NCBI RefSeq assembly: GCF_045038035.1
Contig: NZ_CP173427.1
Span: 2,232,001 to 2,296,000, forward strand
Direction: 5' to 3'
Source: Paenibacillus_F chitinolyticus_A
GTDB taxonomy: Bacteria > Bacillota > Bacilli > Paenibacillales > NBRC-103111
Length of the DNA: 64,000 nucleotides
In this document: positions 26,092-33,598 of the stretch, one piece after another
Numbering within the stretch: position 1 is the stretch's first letter
Layout: each line of letters starts with the position of its first letter
Notes under the pieces: model-generated
What the model saw: the letters and a program-made list of their open reading frames with translations, nothing else
Databases searched by the model: none
Told to the model about the DNA's origin: nothing
Position numbers and translations under genes: made by a program

Positions 26092-26472
26092 ATGAGCGGA
26101 ACAACTGAACGGACTACGATGGAATACTTCGAGCAGTGTACGAATCTGTTCCGGACGTTGGGAGACCCGGCCAGACAGCAGATTATTCTGCTGCTCGGCA
26201 AGCACGGGCCCATGAACGTCAAAAGCATCACGGAACATTCGCACCTATCTAGACCGGCCATTTCCCATCATCTGAAACTGCTCAGGCAGGCGGAGATCGT
26301 AACGATCCGTCAGCAGGGCACGGAAAAATATTATGCGCTGGATGCGGGATCGGCCATGAAGCTCATGAAAGATCTTATCGCGGCGTTCGAAAAAGAATGC
26401 CCGCCGGAAGCGGGGGGCGGGGAAGAAGGGGAAGGGCAGCCTTGCGAAGGCGGCGCCGCTGCCGAACGTTAG
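26092..26472 (+). CDS. ArsR family transcriptional regulator
   Basis: The 126-residue winged-helix repressor has FRTLGDPARQQIILLLGKHGPMNVKSITEHSHLSRPAISHHLKLLRQAEIV as its DNA-binding core. A beta-wing with GTEKYYALD follows. The last 25 residues are Glu/Gly/Pro-rich and contain a Cys. The ELCVCDL metal site of ArsR/SmtB is absent, so a non-metal or cysteine-based signal is likely. ATG 26092 is favoured; a TTG at 26059 would add 11 residues. It lies 55 bases after the quinone reductase gene. Confidence 0.88.
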   Translation: MSGTTERTTMEYFEQCTNLFRTLGDPARQQIILLLGKHGPMNVKSITEHSHLSRPAISHHLKLLRQAEIVTIRQQGTEKYYALDAGSAMKLMKDLIAAFEKECPPEAGGGEEGEGQPCEGGAAAER

Positions 26473-26532
26473 ATGCCGTCATGCTGCCGAAGGATGCCAA
26501 GAGTATTCCGGAGCGACATGTTCTCCGCCGGA

Positions 26533-27936
26533 TCAGATCAAGAACATCGCGACGACGGTCGTGACGGCCAGGCCGAGCATTACCGGCTTCAGGTTCCGCC
26601 GGGCCAGCTCGAAAGGATCGACCCCGCAGATGGCGGCGGCAGGAATAAGCGCCCACGGGATGAGCGTGCCGCCTCCGACCCAGATGGCGGCCACTTGGCC
26701 GAGAGCCGTCAAGGTAGCGGCTCCCGCGCCGAGGGCGGATGAGAACAGGTGGGCGACCGAGCCTGCCAGCGAGATGCCGGAGAAGCCGGAGCCGTCCAGC
26801 CCGGTGATAGCCCCTACGGCTGTCAGGGTGACGGCGCTTGCGGCCGGATGGACGGGCACGGACTGGGCCAGCGCCAATCCGAGATCGTTCACGATCCCGT
26901 GTGAAGCGGCCGGGAGGACATGCCCGTACAGCTCGGTAAGAGCCGCGTCGCCAAGGTAAAAGAAGGCCGCGATCGGAATGACGGGACCGAACACCTTGAA
27001 GCCGAAATGAAACCCGTCAACCAGGTAAGCGGTCGTTTTACCGAACCCGCCCCGGCGGTGGGCCATGAGCGAGACGAGCAGCAGGATCAGGGCTGCCGTC
27101 CCGCCGATCAGAGCGGTCGCTTCCCCTCCCTGCAGGTTCAGCCGGAACATGGCCGCAATGTCGGCCGCGAACAGCAGGGGAATCGCGACCGCGAGAACCA
27201 GGCGCCGCCTGCCGGACAGCAGCTTCCCGCCCGAAGAAGCGCTCCCGATGAGGGGCGCCGGCGGCTTGATGGCGCTTTCCGGCTTCAATGCGCCGCTTCT
27301 CAAATCTCGCCGCAGGAACCAGAAAGCGGCCGCGGTCGTGACCGCTCCCATCACGGCGACGAGCGGGATGGAAGCTTCCATGACGCTGCCGACGGGAAGT
27401 CCGGCGGCGTCGGCGGTCAGCTTCGGGGCGGCCTGGATGACGTAGTCGCCGGAAAGCGCGATGCCGTGGCCGAACAAGTTCATGGCAACGGCCGCCCCGA
27501 TGGCCGGCAGACCGGCCCGGACCGCCGCCGGGAGCAGCACGGCCCCGATCAGCGCAACGGCCGGCGACGGCCAGAAAAACCAGGAAACGGTCATCATAAC
27601 GATGCCGATGATCCAGAAGGCCGCTCCGGGGCTGCGGATGAGCTTCGCCGCGGGTGAAATCATCGTGTCGCTGACGCCGGACAACGAAAGAACCTGGCTC
27701 ATGCCGACGATGACCGAGATAACGAGTATGGTCGGCAGAAGCTCTTTCATGGCATAGATGAGGCTCGTGAAAATGCCTCCGACCGATTGGGGAAGAGAAC
27801 CGGTAGCGGCGAGGCCAAGCAAGAAAATGCCGATCAGGCAAACCGGCGTCGTGTCTTTACGAAACAGCATAAACCCGATAATAAGGGCAATAAAACATAC
27901 ATAAACGACATGCAGTCCCACCAGTTCCACGCTCAC
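26533..27936 (-). CDS. large integral membrane transporter, ion-transporter superfamily type
   Basis: The 467-residue protein has about 12 hydrophobic segments. Paired Gly/Pro-rich re-entrant motifs (FWPSPAVALIGAVLLPAAV in the first half, VHPAASAVTLTAVGAITGLDGSGFSG in the second) are typical of ion-transporter-superfamily carriers such as GntP or CitMHS. I cannot name the substrate. The start is GTG 27936 with GGAGGG 7 bases upstream. It is convergent with the ArsR gene; no terminator is obvious in the 60-base gap. Confidence 0.8.
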   Translation of the reverse strand: MSVELVGLHVVYVCFIALIIGFMLFRKDTTPVCLIGIFLLGLAATGSLPQSVGGIFTSLIYAMKELLPTILVISVIVGMSQVLSLSGVSDTMISPAAKLIRSPGAAFWIIGIVMMTVSWFFWPSPAVALIGAVLLPAAVRAGLPAIGAAVAMNLFGHGIALSGDYVIQAAPKLTADAAGLPVGSVMEASIPLVAVMGAVTTAAAFWFLRRDLRSGALKPESAIKPPAPLIGSASSGGKLLSGRRRLVLAVAIPLLFAADIAAMFRLNLQGGEATALIGGTAALILLLVSLMAHRRGGFGKTTAYLVDGFHFGFKVFGPVIPIAAFFYLGDAALTELYGHVLPAASHGIVNDLGLALAQSVPVHPAASAVTLTAVGAITGLDGSGFSGISLAGSVAHLFSSALGAGAATLTALGQVAAIWVGGGTLIPWALIPAAAICGVDPFELARRNLKPVMLGLAVTTVVAMFLI

Positions 27937-28035
27937 GGGAATCCCTCCGTCTTGGGCTTACATCCTGTACTGCTACAGCTTATGCAGGTCCCGTACGAAG
28001 GTTCCGGGCCGATCCGGCCCGTCCGTGCAGCAAAA

Positions 28036-28065
28036 AGAAACCCCCTCGCCCGAGGGGGTTTTTAG
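28036..28065 (-). terminator. terminator of the small minus-strand gene
   Basis: AAACCCCCTCG/CGAGGGGGTTT forms a tight hairpin. On the minus strand it is followed by GTTTCTTTTT, so it ends transcription coming from 28195-28575. Confidence 0.8.
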
Positions 28066-28194
28066 CAGTTAATAAGAATAGTTATTTATCATCTAAAGGT
28101 TGTTCCTGCTATTTAAATAGGTGCAAATTTGTAAGGTATAGGTATGTAGGGTCGGCTTCATTTCATCTCTATTTATACGGGTTTGCTGGCTTGC

Positions 28195-28575
28195 TTACTT
28201 AGGCTGCTCCTCCGCGCTTTCTGTTTTGGCGCTGAATTCGCATTTTTCTCTGGAGTAAATCATTGTACAGCTATTGAGGCTCGAACGGATTTTCACCTGG
28301 TCCTGGTTGTATTTCTCGATAAAACCTCGTCCGATTTGGACATACACATCGTTGTGATCCATTCCCCAGATGTAGACTTCGGTCTGCGAAAGCGCTGCGG
28401 CGAACAATTCGATATCCATTTCCAACAACTTCGTTCCATAAATCATCTCATCGTACACCCCAACTCCATAGTAAATCGTTTTTTCTATCGTTCCTACCAA
28501 TATAGACAGGTCGAGGCTTCCAATAATCACACGGCCTGGCAGTTTTTTTTGTCCGGAATCAGTTTCTTTTGTCAA
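28195..28575 (-). CDS. small protein of unknown function
   Basis: The 126-residue protein is not recognised. It is predicted soluble, with IIGSLDLSILVGTIEKTIYYGVGVYDEM, IELFAAALSQTEVYIWGMDHNDVYVQIG and an acidic tail. Support comes from balanced amino acid content and from a minus-strand terminator placed after it. The proposed start is TTG 28575 without a good Shine-Dalgarno, so the N terminus is uncertain. DNA here is more AT-rich than in the flanks. Confidence 0.45.
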   Translation of the reverse strand: MTKETDSGQKKLPGRVIIGSLDLSILVGTIEKTIYYGVGVYDEMIYGTKLLEMDIELFAAALSQTEVYIWGMDHNDVYVQIGRGFIEKYNQDQVKIRSSLNSCTMIYSREKCEFSAKTESAEEQPK

Positions 28576-28642
28576 AAATCGCGGGATTCGCTACAATCAG
28601 AGAAGGTTAGACAGCAGGTTAACGGATAAAGGGGAAAAAAGC

Positions 28643-29719
28643 ATGAAATTCGAAGTGAAATTTATCTCATTTTTTGTCATACGCGAAGAAGGGACGGGCA
28701 AGGCTTACCGTCATTTTCAGACTTTGGACGGGGATGCCTACGAAGGCAGTGCGCTCGAACAGTTTCTGGGTGGCGAGTTTGCCCGGCTGGCCAAACGCAA
28801 AGTGGAGCGTAATCCGCAGTCGGAACAGGTTCCGACCAAAATCGGACGATTTATAACGGAACCGGGGTGCGGACTCGAAACGAATCCGAACTACAATATG
28901 TTCGCGAGACTTCGCAGTGCCTCGTCACGAGACGATTTTCTGAAAGAAAGCGACGAGCTGGCAAGAGCTTACATCCAGACGAGTTCGGTGCGCAGCGGAG
29001 CGTTCATTACGGCCAGCGCCAAGCTGCCGCAGTATTTCGACGAGCCGTTCGTATTCGTAATGAAATGCGATTTCGAGCCCAAAATAGCCCGCATTACGGA
29101 TGAATCCAGTCTGCTGCATGAAGTGGAAATGGCCATCAACGCGAAAAATATGAAAGCGATCCAGTATCCGTATATGCCGGAGGTCGGCATGCTTGAGGAC
29201 TGGGAGCTGAAAATTCATCAGCCGTCGCACGCCAAATATTTCGAGGATCTGCTTAAATTCGTGGAGTATGAAAAATCGATGCCGGAGCTGCTTAATCATC
29301 AGGTTGTCAATCTGGTTCAGCAGCATATCGAGCAGACGCTGGAAGCACATCCCGAGCAGAAAGAAGCGGAGGAGAGGGACCTTGAACTTTGGGCGGCAAG
29401 CGAGAAGCGCGAGCTGCAGGAGAAATGGGCGCCTGAGCTTGTCATGGAGGCTGCCAACTTTCTGGTGGAGCAGCAGCCGGATCTGGGCATGACGTTTAAG
29501 CTCGATCATTTGACCGTAAAAGGGAAGCTCGCGGATTACGGGAGAAAAGTACATTTTGCTAAGTTCGGCGATCAGTATGTCGTCCTGCTGAGCGGAAGCT
29601 CCCTCCATTTCGAGAAGGGAGTTTCACCCGTGGAGCTGCTTCAGCCCGAAGATATCCAGTCCGTTCTGGCACGGTTGGAACGCGAAGCCGCGCAGGACGC
29701 AGACGGCGGAGATTTTTAA
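28643..29719 (+). CDS. conserved protein, probably DUF3900 family
   Basis: The 358-residue soluble protein begins MKFEVKFISFFVIREEGTGK and contains RFITEPGCGLETNPNYNMFARLRS, an EFVFVMKCDFEP-like strand and an acidic C terminus. From memory it matches a Bacillales family annotated DUF3900; this should be checked. Function is unknown. AAAGGGGAAAAAAG precedes the ATG. A PH-domain gene follows after 67 bases on the same strand with its own possible -10 (TAAAAT near 29751). Confidence 0.7.
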   Translation: MKFEVKFISFFVIREEGTGKAYRHFQTLDGDAYEGSALEQFLGGEFARLAKRKVERNPQSEQVPTKIGRFITEPGCGLETNPNYNMFARLRSASSRDDFLKESDELARAYIQTSSVRSGAFITASAKLPQYFDEPFVFVMKCDFEPKIARITDESSLLHEVEMAINAKNMKAIQYPYMPEVGMLEDWELKIHQPSHAKYFEDLLKFVEYEKSMPELLNHQVVNLVQQHIEQTLEAHPEQKEAEERDLELWAASEKRELQEKWAPELVMEAANFLVEQQPDLGMTFKLDHLTVKGKLADYGRKVHFAKFGDQYVVLLSGSSLHFEKGVSPVELLQPEDIQSVLARLEREAAQDADGGDF

Positions 29720-29786
29720 AAAGGCGGCTCCTCCCCGGTACGGGGTGTGCTAAAATAAGAATTATGGGCAAGGGAGCTGATGAGCT

Positions 29787-30164
29787 GTGGGGATCTTGGA
29801 CGGTTTATTGGGAAACGCTTCGGAAATGTCTCCGGAGAAGCTTCAGAAGGAACTGGAGCCGTTTCTTATTCCGGGCGAGCAGGTGCAGATCGCGTACAAA
29901 ATCATCCGGGACGGGTTCGTTTTTACGAACAAGCGCCTCATTCTGATCGACAAGCAAGGGGTGACGGGCTCCAAGGTCGAATACATGTCCGTTCCTTACA
30001 AAAGTATTATCCGGTTCGCGAAAGAGAGCGCGGGAACGTTCGATCTGGATGCCGAGCTGAAAATCTGGCTGTCGAGCACCCACGAGCCTATCGTCAAGAA
30101 ATTTAACAAAAGCGCCAACATTAACGACGTGTACGCGATGCTCAGCCGCTATGTATTGGGATAA
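29787..30164 (+). CDS. bacterial PH domain protein
   Basis: The 125-residue protein has a helical start (MSPEKLQKELEPFLIPGEQVQ) and a bacterial pleckstrin-homology core: RDGFVFTNKRLILIDKQGVTGSKVEYMSVPYKSIIRFAKES, then AELKIWLSS. A final helix with VYAMLSRYVLG closes it. The function of this family in Bacillales is not established; some are stress-induced. The start is GTG 29787 after GGGAGCTGATGA. A terminator follows. Confidence 0.88.
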   Translation: MGILDGLLGNASEMSPEKLQKELEPFLIPGEQVQIAYKIIRDGFVFTNKRLILIDKQGVTGSKVEYMSVPYKSIIRFAKESAGTFDLDAELKIWLSSTHEPIVKKFNKSANINDVYAMLSRYVLG

Positions 30165-30180
30165 AACGCATAAACAAAGA

Positions 30181-30215
30181 AAGCCTTCGGACCGAAAGGA
30201 CCGGAAGGCTTTTTT
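30181..30215. terminator. terminator between convergent genes
   Basis: AAGCCTTC/GAAGGCTT forms the stem, with an inner GG/CC pairing, followed by TTTTTT. Confidence 0.85.
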
Positions 30216-30248
30216 CGTGTGAAGACGGAATCCTGCGGAGAAAAGAAG

Positions 30249-30380
30249 TTACTCCCCTAAAACGTTTTCGGGCTTCGGTTCTGGACCTTTGCCGTCGGCC
30301 AGCTTGTCGCCGAACTGGTCGAGTCTGCCCGGATGACTGGCCGGACCGCGATTTTTGGGCTTGCTGTTTCTTCCTGCCAT
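30249..30380 (-). CDS. 43-residue small basic protein, probable spore protein
   Basis: A strong GGAGGTGG precedes an ATG opening a 43-codon frame. The product begins MAGRNSKPKNRGPASHPGRL, continues with DQFGDKLADGKGPEP and ends in VLGE. It is rich in Gly, Pro, Lys and Asn with no hydrophobic core, like minor small acid-soluble spore proteins. A sigma-G-like promoter (30400-30429) lies directly upstream. It is too short for most gene finders. Family assignment is tentative. Confidence 0.72.
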   Translation of the reverse strand: MAGRNSKPKNRGPASHPGRLDQFGDKLADGKGPEPKPENVLGE

Positions 30381-30399
30381 GGAATCCACCTCCGGTTGT

Positions 30400-30429
30400 T
30401 AGTTTGCTTGCACGGTGAACAATTCATGC
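30400..30429 (-). promoter_or_regulatory. forespore (sigma-G-like) promoter
   Basis: On the minus strand GCATG (30429-30425) fits the sigma-G -35 GHATR. After exactly 18 bases, CAAACTA (30406-30400) matches 6 of 7 positions of the -10 CATWMTA. It would drive the 43-residue gene with a very short leader. Confidence 0.6.
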
Positions 30430-30500
30430 ACCGAACGAAGGCGGAATAATGAGAAAAATAGCGAAGAACCGCGCGCAAAAATTGGCGTACGATTCTAACT

Positions 30501-30535
30501 ATACAAATTGTATTTATGTTGATACAATATGTATC
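30501..30535. repeat. two adjacent palindromes
   Basis: ATACAAATTGTAT (30501-30513) and GATACAATATGTATC (30521-30535) share ATACAA and are 20 bases apart. They lie between the divergent small spore-type gene and the L,D-transpeptidase gene. They may be operators for an unknown regulator. Confidence 0.4.
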
Positions 30536-30598
30536 GAATAGCCTATTCATCTCTCATCAAAGCAAACAGGAGGAGCGACGAACCGGTTTTCGCATCCT

Positions 30599-32320
30599 TT
30601 GGAACCGCAGCTGGTGCGGGTCAACAAAAATTTGTACATCAGCCGGGGAGACCCGCAGTATTTCGATAAAGTGATCCGCTATGCCGATAAAACGTCTCCC
30701 GAAGCACATTTTCGCATGGGAGAGCGGGCAAGGGAGCAGGGGAACCTGCCCAGGGCGCTTTTTCATTATCAAGAGGTGATGAAAACGTACCCCTCCCCGT
30801 TTTACTCCGACGCCAACCGGGCTGTGCACGAGCTGGCGAAGCGGGAGGAAAACGATCTGGCGGGAGTCCGCAAAGAGCTGGAAGCGGCGACGGGAAGCAA
30901 ATTCAACAAATTTTTGCGGACTTTCCTCTATGCGCTCATCGTCATCAATTTGGTCCTGCTGGTCGTTCTCCTCTCGGGAGCAGGAAACAAACAGACCGCT
31001 TCCGCCGCGGAAAACGGAACGCCCTCAAGCTACGAATCGCATGCGGTACAGCCTCAAGAAAGAAGCAGCTTCTCGCCGGAAGCTGCTTCTTTACGCCCGG
31101 AGGAATTTTCCGGCGTGAAACCGGATGAACGGCCTTATCTTCTGAGGGTTGCCCCTGACACGGACAACGCCCGGACGGAGACGATTCTCCGGGAGGAGAT
31201 GGAGCTTCTTATCGGGCGGAATCCGCAGAAAAGCCGGGTTATTTACGTCGTCCGTCTGACCGGACAAGAGGCTTTCCCGGGTAAGGACGGGCAAGCGGTC
31301 CCGGTCAAGGACCCCGCCGAAGTGAAGGGCGCTTTCGCGGCGGCGGAATATGCGCCGACGCTCCGTAAAACCGCAGAGATCACCTATCTGGATGAAGGCG
31401 CGCCGCGCGCTCAGGTGCTGACGCGGGTAGGCGCCCAGCTCATCCGCACGGCGCTCGGGGCCTACGCGGCGGACCACGGAGGGGAATTTCCGGCAAGCCT
31501 GGACGAGCTGGTCCGCGATTATCCCGGAAATTACCTCAGCTTCGTGCCGCGGGAAGCCGTGACGGGCTCAACCCGGGTGAGCCCGTCTTACGACGGCGGA
31601 GGCGGGTGGGTCTACCGGCCCGCCGCCGGAGACGCGGGTTCGGCTTTGACGCCGAACCTGCCGGGGGCTTCGCTTGCGGGTATCATCCTTCCCGCAAGCG
31701 CTGCCGCACAGGCGAACGTCCCGTTCGAGCCTGTGCGGGTGACCGTGAGCAAGCGGGAGCACCGCTTGCTCTTAACTGCCGGAGGCGCGGTGCTGGAGGC
31801 CCGCGCCGGAATCGGCCGTCCGGAGTCGCCGACGCCGGACGGCACGTTCGCCGTGCGGGAGCGGGTCCTCGCTCCTGCGGGCAGGACGCCGGGCGTGTAC
31901 GGCGCTGCGGCGCTGGGTCTGGGCGCCATCGCGGTGCACGGCACGGCCGATGCCGCTTCTGTCGGCGCCGGGCGCTCGCTCGGCTGCATCCGGGTCGGCG
32001 ATGCCGACATGCAGGCGCTGTTCGCGCTCGTGCCGAAGGGCAGCGCGGTCCGCATCGCCGATGCTGCGCCTGCGGTCGGCGGATTGTCCGCGCCCGGACC
32101 TGCGCCCGCCGCCGATGCCCTGCACGCATCTGGGGCTGCGCCTGCGGCAGGAGCCGGGCCCGCAGCCGTTGCCGCCTCGGGCGGGGCGCCTGTAAAGGGC
32201 ACGGCGTCCGTCGCCGGCGGGCTGGAACTCGCGGCGGCTGCCGAGGCGCTGCGCCCTCCGGGAGCGCCTGCCGTGCGGGAGCGAGCCCCGGCGGGGACCG
32301 TGTTCCACTGGCTCGGCTGA
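30599..32320 (+). CDS. membrane-anchored L,D-transpeptidase (YkuD domain)
   Basis: The 573-residue protein has four regions. An N-terminal cytoplasmic TPR-like part contains AHFRMGERAREQGNLPRALFHYQEV. One membrane helix lies at about 105-125. A middle segment resembles the C-terminal half of type II pseudopilins (IRTALGAYAADHGGEFPASLDELV). The YkuD domain carries His447 and catalytic Cys463 in HGTADAASVGAGRSLGCIRV. An Ala/Pro/Gly-rich tail follows. YkuD enzymes form 3-3 peptidoglycan cross-links outside the membrane. TTG 30599 is the first in-frame start, but the nearest GGAGG is 25 bases upstream, so the start is uncertain. The last 700 bases are unusually GC-rich. Confidence 0.82.
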   Translation: MEPQLVRVNKNLYISRGDPQYFDKVIRYADKTSPEAHFRMGERAREQGNLPRALFHYQEVMKTYPSPFYSDANRAVHELAKREENDLAGVRKELEAATGSKFNKFLRTFLYALIVINLVLLVVLLSGAGNKQTASAAENGTPSSYESHAVQPQERSSFSPEAASLRPEEFSGVKPDERPYLLRVAPDTDNARTETILREEMELLIGRNPQKSRVIYVVRLTGQEAFPGKDGQAVPVKDPAEVKGAFAAAEYAPTLRKTAEITYLDEGAPRAQVLTRVGAQLIRTALGAYAADHGGEFPASLDELVRDYPGNYLSFVPREAVTGSTRVSPSYDGGGGWVYRPAAGDAGSALTPNLPGASLAGIILPASAAAQANVPFEPVRVTVSKREHRLLLTAGGAVLEARAGIGRPESPTPDGTFAVRERVLAPAGRTPGVYGAAALGLGAIAVHGTADAASVGAGRSLGCIRVGDADMQALFALVPKGSAVRIADAAPAVGGLSAPGPAPAADALHASGAAPAAGAGPAAVAASGGAPVKGTASVAGGLELAAAAEALRPPGAPAVRERAPAGTVFHWLG

Positions 32321-32341
32321 CTGCATCCGCTATTTGATTAC

Positions 32342-32390
32342 AAGCGTCCGGAGAGGGGAGTTTCCCTGCCGGGCGCTTTGTATTTCCTTC
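32342..32390 (+). terminator. possible weak terminator
   Basis: AAGCGTCCGG/CCGGGCGCTT forms a stem with inner pairing (GGGGA/TCCCT), followed by TGTATTTCC. Confidence 0.45.
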
Positions 32391-32500
32391 CCGTATCCCC
32401 TACAATAGGAAGAAGGAGAATACGGAAACGAACCGGTTCTATAGCGCAGCAATATAACGGCGGAAGTTTCCGGACACACAACATCCGGGAGGAACTTATG

Positions 32501-32989
32501 ATGCTTATAATGAACGAGAAAATAAAAGCGGCCGAGGTGGAGCTTACGGGCTTGAACGGGGAAAAACTCGGAGTAATGCCGAGGGAAGAAGCGCTGAAAC
32601 TGGCGAAGGCAGCGGACGCCGATCTGGTCTGCACGTCTTTGATGAGCAGCCCGCCCCCCTGCAAGCTTGCCGCCCGCGGCACGGCGAAACAGGCGGTCCA
32701 GAAAGACAAGCAGGCTGCCCGCCGTCAGGACAAGCCTCTGAAAGTGAAGGAGCTTAGACTCACCGTTCACATCGAGGACCACGACTACGAAACGAAACAG
32801 AGGCAGGCCGAGAAGCTTCTGGCTTCCGGGAACGCCGTACAGCTCGTCGTCCGCATCCAGGGCAAAGAAGGACCGAAAGCGAAGGAGCTTCTGGAACGGC
32901 TCGCTAAGGACTTGTCCGCCGCCGGCACGAAGGAGACGAACATCCAGGTCAGCGGCAAGCAGGCAGCAGTACGCGTCAATCCGTCATAG
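32501..32989 (+). CDS. IF-3-like protein (translation initiation factor IF-3 paralogue)
   Basis: The 162-residue protein has the IF-3 layout. An N-terminal domain (MNEKIKAAEVELTGLNGEKLGVMPREEALKLA) is joined by a Lys/Arg-rich linker to a C-terminal domain (KVKELRLTVHIEDHDYETKQRQAEKLLASGN). The IF-3 signature after PPPCKL is altered: the usual aromatic YGKF-type stretch is replaced by AARGTAKQ. No rpmI-rplT follows, unlike true infC operons, so this is probably a second, specialised copy. ATG 32501 lies 8 bases after GGGAGG; ATG 32498 and 32510 are alternatives. Confidence 0.85.
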   Translation: MLIMNEKIKAAEVELTGLNGEKLGVMPREEALKLAKAADADLVCTSLMSSPPPCKLAARGTAKQAVQKDKQAARRQDKPLKVKELRLTVHIEDHDYETKQRQAEKLLASGNAVQLVVRIQGKEGPKAKELLERLAKDLSAAGTKETNIQVSGKQAAVRVNPS

Positions 32990-33184
32990 AAATTGCCTCC
33001 GGTATCCGGCTCAGAAGTGAACGCATGGTTTCCGGGCACTGAGTCAGGCACGAAAACTAAAAGCGCGGGATTGTCCTGTGACGAACCCCGCCATGCGGAA
33101 GCCGTACGTAAAATTACGCTGCATTTGCAGCGCAGACGGCGTCCCGCGCAATCCGGCGTGTTCTCTGCGTCCCGGCAAAAAAAA

Positions 33185-33228
33185 CAAAAGAGCAGTCTCC
33201 CTTTCGAATCAGGGAGACTGCTCTTTTG
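33185..33228. terminator. long perfect hairpin
   Basis: CAAAAGAGCAGTCTCCCT pairs perfectly with AGGGAGACTGCTCTTTTG around an 8-base loop, with an A run on the left. It is suited to termination on either strand, for the IF-3-like gene or for leftward transcripts. Confidence 0.75.
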
Positions 33229-33503
33229 CCGTTCACATCGCCCGATCCGGTCGTGACGGGCAATTTCCTTCCGGCGAGCGCGGATCGTTTCCGGTTCTCC
33301 CCGCGGAAGCGGGACCTGCCCGGCCGGGCGTTCTGCACCCAGCGGTCCGGTTTGCTCGTGCCAACGGCCGTCTAGCCGCCGGGAACCGACAAGATGAAGC
33401 CAAGCGCTTTTCGATTGGATTCTCCATCGCTTGATTGTGACGCCCAGGCCCCTTTGGGCCGCCGGGAGGCTGCTCCTTCCATCCTTTTGCATGTACGGGT
33501 TCA

Positions 33504-33538
33504 AAAAAACAGCTCCAACCCGGATGGGTGAAGCTGTC
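33504..33538 (-). terminator. terminator of aminopeptidase gene
   Basis: ACAGCTTC-ACCCA-TCC-GGGTT-GGAGCTGT on the minus strand forms a hairpin followed by TTTTTT. It lies 60 bases after the M29 peptidase stop. Confidence 0.75.
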
Positions 33539-33598
33539 TCGTAATGCGCTGCGCAATCGCCGTATCGGCGCGTTTCGCCGCTGGGTTAAAGGTGCTGC

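Larger units (their letters stand above)
32990..33598. other. gene-free spacer
   Basis: No frame with a ribosome site or sensible composition is seen in these roughly 600 bases. It contains two hairpins (listed separately). The rest shows nothing I can name. Confidence 0.6.

Noticed and set aside
28183..28629. A 148-codon plus-strand frame opposite the 126-residue gene
   Set aside because: It has no ribosome site, and the composition and the placed terminator favour the minus strand.
33233..33556. A 107-codon minus-strand frame in the 33 kb spacer
   Set aside because: It crosses the terminator of the aminopeptidase gene and has no ribosome site; the product is Arg/Pro-rich without pattern.
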